Below are positions 24,700 through 36,168 of a stretch of DNA of 64,000 nucleotides, one piece after another (positions within the stretch are counted from its first letter, which is position 1; every line of letters begins with the position of its first letter). The notes under the pieces are model-generated. The model had not been told where the DNA came from. It saw only the letters and a list, made by a program, of their open reading frames with translations, and ran no database searches. This stretch comes from Spirogloea muscicola. Lineage: Eukaryota > Streptophyta > Zygnematophyceae > Spirogloeales > Spirogloeaceae. Location of the stretch: positions 178,339 through 242,338 of the forward strand of contig WELB01000173.1 in the NCBI GenBank assembly GCA_009602725.1. The letters are read 5' to 3'. Made by a program: the position numbers and the translations under genes.

Positions 24700-25320
24700 A
24701 GAGAAAGCTTATCAGAAAAGGGAATGCTGCTGTTGATATTTGAAGAGCGGCTGGAAAGGCCAGCCAGAGATGCATTCAGGCGTTCACGCAGAGCCACAGG
24801 CTAGGCAGACAGGGTGCTCCTAGTACCCCCCGTGTCAGCAGTAGAAAAAGGGGCGCGATGGCAGTCACGAGCCCATGCCCTTGGAAGAAGATTTACCCTT
24901 GGAGGTGCGGCCAGATTGACTGGTGGCTGGGAAAGGCCAGCCCAAAGGAGTGGACAAGGTCTGAAGGAGCCGGAGTGCGAAGGACTAGGACTAAGACATC
25001 AGCCAGAGAAAGAAAGGGCTCGCCCATTGAGGATAGGGGCTGGACAAGCCAGCCCAAAAAAGAATGAACAAAGAACGAGAAGGGGGCCAGAGGAAGCCAG
25101 AGGAAGCGCTAAGAAACCAAAGCACACAAAGAAAGAAAGCAGCTACAAATTACTCAGTAACCCCTGCTAAGCAGCCGCAAATCAGAGAGGCTAGGGTCCT
25201 GGAAGTGGGTCCCCTGGACAGAGCCAGAGGCAGCAAAACGCCAGAGAACGCTCAGTAACCCCTAGTCAGGAGATGCAAGTCTGAGTAGCTAGCCGGCGGA
25301 AAGACGTCGCCATGACGGCA
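24700..25320 (-). mobile_element. LINE/S repeat cluster in a divergent promoter
   Basis: Contains S repeat copy 3 (24745-24845), a 3'UTR stem-loop GGCTGGGAAAGGCCAGCCC near 24925, and a family B 3'UTR unit (25015-25230) very like 12325-12550. All are in minus orientation, the direction of the ankyrin gene, whose start is about 350 bp beyond. The protease gene starts on the other side at 25383. Confidence 0.7.
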
Positions 25321-25382
25321 GCCGGAGGCCGCCGCCAATTGGACAAGGGAAGGCACAACAAACGGTGCCTGATCTACTCACA

Positions 25383-27241
<1,859 letters not shown>

Positions 27242-28525
27242 GGACATAGTAGTAGCGTTTGGAGACATACTACTTAGACGTGGATTTTGTACAGTACAGG
27301 ATGCCAGCCCTTCTGCAGCGTCCTGCGACCAATGGTCCTTGAAGCTAAATGCTATACTGCACATGTGATATATTTGCAATTGACAGTTCCATCTGAATCT
27401 CGAGCAGAACATTTGTTACATTTATATGCACAGTGGTACTACTTTTGTGCCATGACAATCGTAGGTGCACATGCATATATCATCTGCATGTTCTCTGGAT
27501 GCCTCTTATGTCATTGGCAGACCGAGAAAACCGCAATTAACATACAGTACACACGACTCGATAGCACAGTCAGGCTGTGATAGCCAGTCCTTACTCCTGG
27601 TGTAGTGCAAGTAGGTGCTGAACTGACACTCTGCAGAAGCTCTTGGTTGCACTTATTGCAGCTTGACCGTTTTTGGTCATGCTTTCTTTGGCAAGTTATC
27701 TGACACAAGGTTTTCAGCATGAGCATGTCAGAAGCGGAAGAGAGGATGCTTGTGTAGGCTCTTGCTAAGCAGCATGCTTGTGTATTTGCTGCCTGACTGA
27801 ACATGCCAAGATTCCCCAGTGAGTATCTTGCAATGGGTGCTGTGAATGATGCAGTACATCAAGCAGGTGAGTTGGAAAGGGCTGCTTCTCTTGTGGAATC
27901 GCTTATGACCATATCCAACTGTGACATGGAGGACGTTTCACCCTGCATGTAAATGCTTTTAGCCAGCTGGCAGACACTTCAGGGGATGGACATCACAAGT
28001 ACCATTGTGAAAGAAGCTTACAAGTCTAATGGCATCATTGATGGATGGTTACCAGTTGACACAATCTTCATCAAAGTGCTGCTGTTAGCTGAGAAGGACC
28101 AATGCCTGAGTCCAAGTTGCCACCTCGCCTACTTGCCGACCAATATCATGCACTACGGGGTGATGAGTGTTACGAATTTCAATTGAAGAGTGCACGACTG
28201 AATTTAGTGAAAAATACAAATAATGACAACTGTAAATGCTGCATAACTTATTACAGTTGGACAACAACAGCATAATGAATGGGAAACGAAAGGGTCTAGC
28301 AAAGACTTTCTGACTTGAGAAAAGATCTATTGCTTCTCTTGCCATTTGTCCAGAATGTGCTGACAAGTCGACCTCAGAGCAAGTGCCACTGTGTTTGACT
28401 ACTGAGCATCTGTTATGAACATATTGTCCCATTCTGACCTGTGCCTGTAGTATACACCTAAGCAACAATAAGGATAACTAAATGGAGTTTCCAGTGGTTT
28501 GAGCTCCGTGATAAGCATAGGTCAC
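27242..28525. other. Convergent intergenic region, AT-rich
   Basis: It lies between the 3' ends of the protease and Obg genes. It has a 49-codon plus-strand open frame (27801-27950) with a heptad-like GELERAASLVESLM stretch, too short and isolated to call a gene. I see no transposon piece. Confidence 0.45.
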
Positions 28526-31500
28526 TCAAATTTGCCACTGTGCTTCTTTTATCAGCAATGGCTTGCTCGATGAGGAGTCAGGTCTTCTCTTATTGCGGCT
28601 TTCGTCATTGCGCAGCGCTAAATGGATCTGGTGTAGAAGCTCCTCAATGCCCATCCCCTCCCTGCAGATATCTTGTAATAAATTATCAGGCATCCACCTG
28701 AGCACCTTACAGAGCTCCTCAAGACCTAAGTTCTTGCATGAACGACGAGCTTGATAAGGAGGGAGCTATCGAGATTATTGCGTGGATTCACGCAATAACA
28801 TCACAATGACAGTACTCACTTGGCACTGATGGCCACGACGGCACATGGAGAGGACTCCTTCCCTCCAACTTCCTTAGGATCCATGTCACCATCTCCTGGA
28901 AGTGGCCTGCCACCACCTGTGACATCCAACAGTTTTTGCGCACTTCCAAGTGATCTAGCAGCCCAGTCATCTTTTTCTCTAGGTAGTAGCCGATCAGATG
29001 TCAGGCTGTCATGTTCCTGTGTAGCGATGCTTGTGTCTTCAGGAGGAAGAAATGTGCTGCGTTGTATCTCCTCCTCAAGGCTCTTATCTTCCTGTTCCGC
29101 TGGTTGGAGGCGTCTCATAAGGTCCTCTACCTGCTGTGCTGCCTGCAGATGCAATATCAGCAGTGTCATTGCTGCAAGTGAGTATTTGGCATCGTATGGT
29201 GCTTCATACAATGACGTTACAAAAGTCCAACAAAAATGCACAGACCTCAGTTTAGGTACTTATATAGTTACGAGCTATCTTCTACAAAATTCCGTCGAAT
29301 GATTTACCTGAGGTAAGTCGATCTTATTAAGTACCACAATGTGTGGCCTTGCTGTATACTCCGGGTTGTACAATCTTAACTCCTGCTCAGGAAAAGGTTG
29401 CAAATACTAAGTATATATGACTGCCCTCCAACATTGAGGTACGATACCAACTGGCAGTGCATGCCAATATGTACAAACGATCGCATGGATGTATCGCCAA
29501 TCCCGAGTTGTCAGGCAGCAAGCAGCCTCTGATGAAAGTTGCTAACCTCCCTTAGGATCCTGTAGTCACTCATTGGGTCAATTGTGGAGGCGTCCAAAAG
29601 GTGCACCATCAGCTTGGTATGGCGCAGATGCCTCAGGAACATCTTCCCTAGCCCCTGCAAAACACAAGACTCTCGTAGATCAGATCAAGGGAAAGGGATG
29701 ACAATCGCATAGCAACTGCATAGCAACCCCATTGTACTCAATAACACTTGGATGTTTTGGAGGAGCTCAGAAAGCAGAGAAATACTTTGCCACCACTCGC
29801 TCCTTCGATAAGCCCAGGCAAATCGGCAAGGGTTGCCCCATTGGCAAAACCCCCGTCCATGGCATCACCAGCGCCTCGTACTCGGCCCAAGTTGGGCATG
29901 AGTGTGGTGAAGGGGTATGCTGCAATTTCTGGCTTAGCAGCCGTCACGGCAGCTAATAATGACGATTTTCCCGCATTAGGAAGTCCCTGGCAGACCAATA
30001 GTGTAAAAAGTATCAGATGCTGTTCCTACTGCTCAAGCGATGGACATCACATTGACAAGTACTTGCAACTCCATACCAGCAGTCCACATTGCCAGATGCC
30101 AGAAGGAGAGCTCATGACCGTGAATAAGTCCAAATCAAGCAGACCTGCTGATGCCCAGAGACACAAAGTGGAAGAGTGTTGAGCTTACCACAAGACCGAC
30201 ATCTGCAACAACTCTCAAGGTGAGCTCCAAACCAATCTCCTCCCCAGGCAGTCCATAGGTCAGCTTCTGCCAAAGTAGGACAGCAGCTTACCAGTGTAAG
30301 CACTGGGGACAATTATCATGAAGTCCCTCTAGGCAAGGTCTTGCTCATACCAAATTATGCCAAGGTGGACTAAGAAATTGAAGCAGAGAACAGAAAGCTC
30401 TTGCAGTAGGAAGAGCTTACCTTGTCATCAGCATCTGCTATGTGTACGGAGTCCCTGTGCACATTTCCTGGCCTCAGATGTGCTCGGTTGCTTTGAGGGA
30501 TCTCCAACACGCTTAACTGCAGTAACCACAACATTGGTGGGGATTAGCTGCAGCAATGTTGCTTCTGGTGGTGTATAATATTAAGTAGCAGTAGAGCTGG
30601 TATCACTTACAAACCTAGATGCTGCTGAAAGAGTCAAAGAGAAGCAGACCTCACCGCCTCTTACTACTGCTGGAATTCCACAATTGGGCCAAGCAATTTA
30701 GTCCAGGCTCACACAGTACTTACTCCGCCGCGTCCGCCACGGGCCACAAGCACTTCATCTCCATGGTTGGTGAGATCGCTTAGGACCTTTCCGTTACGCT
30801 TCCGCTTGACCACCGTCCCTGCAGGCACTTAGATGCCTTCTCAGCTACATGTACCATACTGCAATTAACTTCTGACACCTAGCATACTTGCACAAACACG
30901 CGAATAGACTTATGTGCTGTTCTGCTACGTAGATGGTGCCCATTCAAGCAACCACATTCGACCAGGAGTTTGCACGAAGATCCTGGAGGGGTTACCGACT
31001 GGGACTAGGATACGCAGCGCCGGAGGCGAAAGACCGTCAGTGGACCAGCGAGTGAGGCCCTCCATATTGTCCACATTGCCACCACGGTGAGCATGATATC
31101 GGGCCTTTCGATGCAGGTCTAGGAGGGTGTCCATGGTCTCGTCTGCCGTGATGATCACATCTGCTCCATGGCCTCCATTGGGGAGCAAGACAGAGCCGTT
31201 GCTGCCTCTCTTCAACGGCCTCATGGGCTTCTTTGCCTTCTGGTCTGTCCTTCCAGGCCTTTTACCTGGCACATTCGTGCGGGGCATCTTCAGCACCGCC
31301 CCGTTCCCTCCATAACCTGCCCGCACGGTAATGTTCACCTGCACAAGACTCGCCAGAATACAATAACTTGGGCCGTTGGTCAACAGGTACCAGTACTGAT
31401 GGCGCGGTCAAGGTGATGTTTACAGCAACAGGCATGGGTGCCTCGAGTCAAATGAGTTCATCAACCAACCTATGCACACCAGTGGCCTGCATGCTGAATG

Positions 31501-32142
31501 CAACGCAAAGGACAGATCACCAATCACAAACACAGCCACAGATGCCACCGTAAGCTAACCGTGTGCAAAGTAGCTTGATGAGCAGGTGTTGCAGCAGCTG
31601 GCCTTGCCAGTACAACCATACCTGGTCAAAATACTTGTGAGCTTCTTCTTTCACAGCCTCAGGGAGCTCGCTGCCGCCTGAGGACGAGTTGCCTTTCCAT
31701 TTGTTGGCAGCAGCAGGCCGAGGTCTCATAGCCTCGAGCAAGCAGTGCGGGTGTGACATCCGTGCATCTGGCCAGAAGCACCATTGCAATGTGGATATGA
31801 CATCCCTCGTCTCGTCACAATTCACGAGACGCAACCCGCAGGCAGCTGTGATCGGGGGTCACCTGCAGAAGGTTGTCGGACGGAGGCCGGCAATGCTGGT
31901 GGGAGACAGAGCCCCAGGAAGCTGGACGCAGCTAACGGCTCGCCGAACCTCGTGGCAGCCCCGGATACCGCCACAGCCTTCGCCTCGGCTCCACCAACGC
32001 TGGCTCCCCCCTTGTAAGTAGAACCCCGGCGGCCGACGGCGGCCAGGGGCGGGCAGGGCGAGCAGCAGATCCTCGGGGCGAGCTGCAGCGACGGTGGATC
32101 GGCGGCGCCGACCGGAGGAGGCGCCGCAAGACGCCCCGCCAT
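28526..32142 (-). CDS. Obg-family GTPase, probably plastid (ObgC/CPSAR1-like)
   Basis: Ribosome-associated GTPase. ATG 32142 is followed by a leader rich in Ala, Pro and Ser (probable transit peptide). The Obg domain has [29 protein letters not shown] and [13 protein letters not shown]...VARGGRGG; it is followed by [20 protein letters not shown]. The G domain shows G1 LPNAGKSS, G3 [10 protein letters not shown]4 LNKIDLPQ and G5 ISAK, and ends [13 protein letters not shown]. Exon junctions that join in phase include 31338-30996 to GTVVK. Two departures from bacterial Obg stand out. The segment [19 protein letters not shown] is extended before LTYGLPGEE. There is also an acidic insertion of roughly 80-100 residues between G4 and G5 (exon about 29160-28820). 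The stop codon is at 28526-28528. Confidence 0.9.
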
Positions 32143-32159
32143 CGCCCCGGTCAGCCAGC

Positions 32160-32181
32160 CGCCGCGATTCAAGCCCCCGCT

Positions 32182-32215
<34 letters not shown>
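32160..32215. repeat. GCC/CCG trinucleotide repeat
   Basis: CCGCCG run just upstream of the Obg start codon, in its 5'UTR or promoter. Confidence 0.85.
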
Positions 32216-32239
32216 GGGACTGCGGTCTTGGGGGGGCCC

Positions 32240-32500
32240 TTAGGGTTCACAGATTAGGATTTTGGGAATCTTGTCTGGCCCCGGGAATAGAGGACAGAAA
32301 GTGGCTCGTCCAATTGGGGCGAAGGCTGTGAAATAGCCAGCCCGAAAAGATTGACAAGGTCCGAAAGGACCGAAAAAAGAAGAAAGATCTTCTAGTGATG
32401 GGCGATGTATTTGACTAGCCTGTGAAGAAAGAGAAGAAGTTATTCAATTAAGGCCTGTGAGATGCCAGCCCAAAAGGAACGAGTGTGTAGTAAGTGATCG
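32240..32500 (-). mobile_element. LINE 3'UTR fragments in a divergent promoter
   Basis: Two stem-loops, AGGCTGTGAAATAGCCAGCC (about 32326) and GGCCTGTGAGATGCCAGCC (about 32452), each followed by the flanking bases seen in other copies (CCGAAAAG, AAAAGGAAC). The orientation matches the Obg gene, whose start is about 100 bp from the inner end. Confidence 0.6.
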
Positions 32501-32648
32501 CCAAAAGGGTTTTCCATTGCGGGTGTCCGTCTTAGGCATCCAGAGGCCTTGCGTTGTCTCGGAGCCAGCGCGCCGCCGAGCTCCGCGCCGGGGCTCCCGG
32601 AGGCCGGCGCGTCCGCGGGGCGCGGCTGCTCCGGCGAGAGGAGGCGGC

Positions 32649-33195
32649 ATGGCGTCCAAGCGCGCCGGAGCGCTGCTCGGCGGCTTCTTCCGGTGGTTCA
32701 AAGCGCCGTGGCATATCACGGGGCCCGTGTCGTCGCCCGAGTACCTCGAGGCGCTCATGGACGCGTCCGATTACCGCCAGTTCGCGCCTGGCAACCCGCC
32801 TACCAGGGCCTGGATACCGCACGCGCGACCAGGTGCGCCTTTGCCGTCACGGCTCACAGGCTGCTCTCCTCCTACGCACTTTGAACAGCGCAGATGGCTG
32901 GCCTGGTCGAGTCTTGCCATAGGCGAGGCATAGGCAAGTTGTCACAATGATTTTGGCACGCAGGGCCAGCGTGCTGATGCTTTGTACTTGAAACCCTTGT
33001 GCTGCAGAGAGGATATACAACATCAAGTACTATGACAGGGACCTCCGTCGAGCCGAGGTTCCGCGGACAGTGAAGAGCGTGGAGCCGAATGTGCTGCCGG
33101 AGGAGGTGGACCTCCCGCCTGCTCCCGGCAAGTGGTACAATCCTGGCAGGGCTGTGCATGTCGATGACAACCCTGGAGACGGGTACCAGAGGTAA
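32649..33195 (+). CDS. Small basic protein, unrecognised (123 residues)
   Basis: Two exons, 32649-32832 and 33008-33195, join in phase 1 with a GT-AG intron. The protein opens MASKRAGALLGGFFRWFKAP, continues HITGPVSSPEYLEALMDAS, then IYNIKYYDRDLRRAEVPRTV, and ends PGRAVHVDDNPGDGYQR. There is no membrane segment beyond the weak N-terminal stretch. The run of aromatic and charged motifs and the clean splice suggest a conserved protein. The overall look resembles small accessory subunits of mitochondrial inner-membrane complexes, but I cannot name it. It is divergently transcribed from the Obg gene. The start is in a GCGGCATGGCG context within a GC-rich island. Confidence 0.7.
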
Positions 33196-34448
33196 CAAGG
33201 CAGGAGAAAATTCATAAGTAGCTCATTGTCAAGTACAGATGCTATGCGGCTGGAGGCTTTGCCAGGCATAAGTGCAAGTTTGCAGGATAAGGATGCAGTG
33301 CTAGGAGGGACTTCCTTGCAAGCACAACGTGCGCCTTCAATCTGCACTGGGCCATATTTGGAATATCAGCAGCAGGGAAGGAGTCGCTGCCCAAAATCCA
33401 GAGGCGGCAGCCTAGGGCTGTCTGATGGAGCAGACTCAGATACCCCTCCTTGTTGTGGAGGGTATCTGGAGGATCGAAAGGACCACGTTCGACATGTGAT
33501 CTACCTCCAAAAGTCAATGGGTAGATGTATTGCCTAAGAAGACTAGCTCAGTAACAAATTGCACATACAGTACTAGTTAAAGTGTTGTTGGCTCTCTTCT
33601 TCTGATCCCTCATTGGGATTCAACAATGGAGGTCATTATCAATGTCTTGGACAGTGCGAGTTGGGTCTGATATGTCACACTGAGACCTGCAGCTCGCAGT
33701 TTACTCCTACTCTGCATGCACTGCGATGCAAAGCGATGTGCCACTGTTTTCATTGATTGGCACCATCAGTGCCTGGTGTTCAAGCAGCCTGGCGGTGTGC
33801 TCGAGGAGTTTCCAGTAGGTGAGTTTGGAGATTTTCCATTTTGACCGGAGCAATCCGGTGATTAGCTGCTGCTGTGCACTTAAGCTGCCCACACATGCCA
33901 GTCAATATGCTCAGCTGCCGAAATTCAGGGTGGTGATGAAGGAGTGTATGCTTCTTCCAAGCATCAATGGCTTTCTCGTTCAGCCAACAGGGGTGTAAAA
34001 GAGCGAGGCTGCTGCGTGCATGCCAGCGTGGTCCAGAGGAATGTGATTGTCGTGCACCGTTGAAGGAAGATAATTGAGCTTGCTTTGAGCCTGTCACTGT
34101 CCTCTGCAGCCGCCTGCCTTCAGTGAAGCACGTTCTTCCTCCACTTGAATAAGGGGAACTCTTGCAGTCGAAGGAGGGGGGCCTTCGTCCGCAGGTTCTG
34201 ATGTGAAACAGGTGTGGAGCAATAAGGTGTGCTACCTTGGACGTCGAAGACGCTCTTGCCATAGTGAACCCTGCCTGCAAGTGCCGTCCGCCCAACCTCA
34301 GACCCTATTGCCGCCCTTGGTTGCTGCCTTGGGGTTCGATAGGGCAAAACGTTAAAGTCCTCTAGGTACCCCGAAACTGACTAGGGGTTCTTGAGCGTCC
34401 ATACACCGAACACAGTACTTCTTGTTTTGGCGCCTTCCGGCCCTTTCA
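33196..34448. other. Unassigned intergenic region
   Basis: It holds a 171-codon open frame on the minus strand (34295-33780) with no recognisable domain and no neighbouring exons that extend it, so I do not call a gene. No LINE piece is visible until 34449. Confidence 0.4.
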
Positions 34449-34487
34449 GGGCGAGAGAGAGAAGGCGCGCGGTGCGCATGGAATTGA
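34449..34487 (-). mobile_element. Isolated LINE terminus
   Basis: GAGAGAGAAGGCGCGCGGTG then GCGCATGGAATTGAAAG: the shared family A/C terminus alone, in minus orientation, directly abutting the palindrome at 34488. Confidence 0.7.
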
Positions 34488-34516
34488 AAGATACTAATAT
34501 TTACAATTAGTATCTT
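34488..34516. repeat. Perfect inverted repeat at a LINE junction
   Basis: AAGATACTAAT, a 7-base spacer, then ATTAGTATCTT: an 11-bp perfect stem. It sits exactly where the minus-strand LINE terminus ends and plus-strand LINE material begins. Confidence 0.8.
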
Positions 34517-35467
34517 ACAAATGTCCTGGTAAAGAGCTTGTCCATTCCCTTCGGACTGGGCCTCTCTCGATTGGGCTCGAGCTGCTCAACCAGCTCTCAC
34601 GTCACGCGTTGTCCGCCGCGCTTCCGTGGGGAGCCGGTGGACTTCCATGCAGACCTTGTCCATTCCTTTGGGCTGGCCTTTCCCAGCCACCGGTCAATCT
34701 AGCCGCGCTTTCTTTCCATGCAGCCGGGTCGCTAGCGCAGTACCGCGTGCGCTTGGCCGTCTCGCTGCAGAGGTCTATGGCTGGTTGTTCCAGCCCCTAT
34801 TCTCAATGGGCGAGCACTTTCTTCTATGGCCCGCGCGCTGCACCTGCGTGCTCGGAAGAGCCCCTCGCTGCTGCCTCTGGCTCTGGCCAGGGGACCCACT
34901 TCAACGAGCCTAGCATCTCCGACCTGCGGCTGCTCTGCATCTCCTGTCTAGAGGTTACTGAGCGTTCCCTGGCTGATGTGATAGTCCTAGTCGTTCGCAC
35001 TCAAGCTCCCTCAGACCTTGTCCATTCTTTTGGGCTGGCCTTTCCCAGCCACCAGTCAATCTGGCCGTGCTTTCTCTTAGCAGAGGTTACTGAGTGAGTC
35101 TCCTGTAGCTCTTTCTTCCTGGCCCCCTTCTCGTCCTTTGTTCATTCTTTTTTGGGCTGGCTTTTCCAGCCCCTATTCTCAATGGGCGAGCACTTCCTCT
35201 GATCGCTGATGTGGTAACTGCCGATTGCGTTGATTCGGCCAACCCCGCGAGGTCCGCGACGCTCGTCGGGCACGCGGTCGCTCTGGCGGCTCGGAGTAAG
35301 GAGCGCAAGTACTCTGACCACCCTCCAGGCGATGCCTTCGCGGCACTGGCCATTGACGTACACGGGGCATTTGGCAGTGGCTGGTTGGATCTCCTCCAGC
35401 GGCTTGCCCGGGAGGCCATCGAGCGGCGGCAGGGTTCGCCAGGCTTCAATGCTGCCGGCTCCCTCTC
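34517..35467 (+). mobile_element. LINE family B fragments, running into a gap
   Basis: Two tail units with GGGCTGGCCTTTCCCAGCC (about 34671 and 35035) and one with GGGCTGGCTTTTCCAGCCC (about 35153). They alternate with family B C-terminal coding: AAGSLAQYRVRLAVSLQRS, HFNEPSISDLRLL, then VVTADCVDSANPARSA and FGSGWLDLLQRLA. The sequence is mosaic, with coding ends following tails head to tail. Orientation matches the ABCD transporter downstream. Confidence 0.7.
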
Positions 35468-35982
35468 NNNNNNNNNNNNNNNNNNNNNNNNNNNNNNNNN
35501 NNNNNNNNNNNNNNNNNNNNNNNNNNNNNNNNNNNNNNNNNNNNNNNNNNNNNNNNNNNNNNNNNNNNNNNNNNNNNNNNNNNNNNNNNNNNNNNNNNNN
35601 NNNNNNNNNNNNNNNNNNNNNNNNNNNNNNNNNNNNNNNNNNNNNNNNNNNNNNNNNNNNNNNNNNNNNNNNNNNNNNNNNNNNNNNNNNNNNNNNNNNN
35701 NNNNNNNNNNNNNNNNNNNNNNNNNNNNNNNNNNNNNNNNNNNNNNNNNNNNNNNNNNNNNNNNNNNNNNNNNNNNNNNNNNNNNNNNNNNNNNNNNNNN
35801 NNNNNNNNNNNNNNNNNNNNNNNNNNNNNNNNNNNNNNNNNNNNNNNNNNNNNNNNNNNNNNNNNNNNNNNNNNNNNNNNNNNNNNNNNNNNNNNNNNNN
35901 NNNNNNNNNNNNNNNNNNNNNNNNNNNNNNNNNNNNNNNNNNNNNNNNNNNNNNNNNNNNNNNNNNNNNNNNNNNNNNNNNN
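35468..35982. other. Assembly gap (Ns)
   Basis: A run of N between LINE material and the GC-rich start region of the ABCD gene; it may hide the rest of the LINE and the promoter. Confidence 0.95.
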
Positions 35983-36168
35983 CGGCCGCCGGCCCCCGCG
36001 CCGCCGAGCGCGGCGCCTCCCGCGCCGGCGGCGGCCTCGTGGCCGCCGCTGTCTGTCTCCGTGGCCTTCCCGCAGGCCCTCTAAGGGCTGGGTCGCGTCG
36101 GGGCGGACAGCCCCATGCTGCACGGCGGGTCTCTCTGAAGCCCCCCTCCCCAGGCCGCAGGCACGGGC

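Noticed and set aside
27801-27950. 49-codon frame with a helical GELERAASLVESLM stretch, possible PPR remnant
   Set aside because: Too short, no second repeat unit, no neighbouring exons.
33780-34295. 171-codon minus-strand open frame
   Set aside because: No recognisable motif, no GC-rich start, no adjoining exons; probably chance.
34330-34345. GGGGTTCGATAGGG resembling a tRNA B box
   Set aside because: No matching A box, acceptor stem or cloverleaf around it. No tRNA gene was found anywhere in the window by eye.
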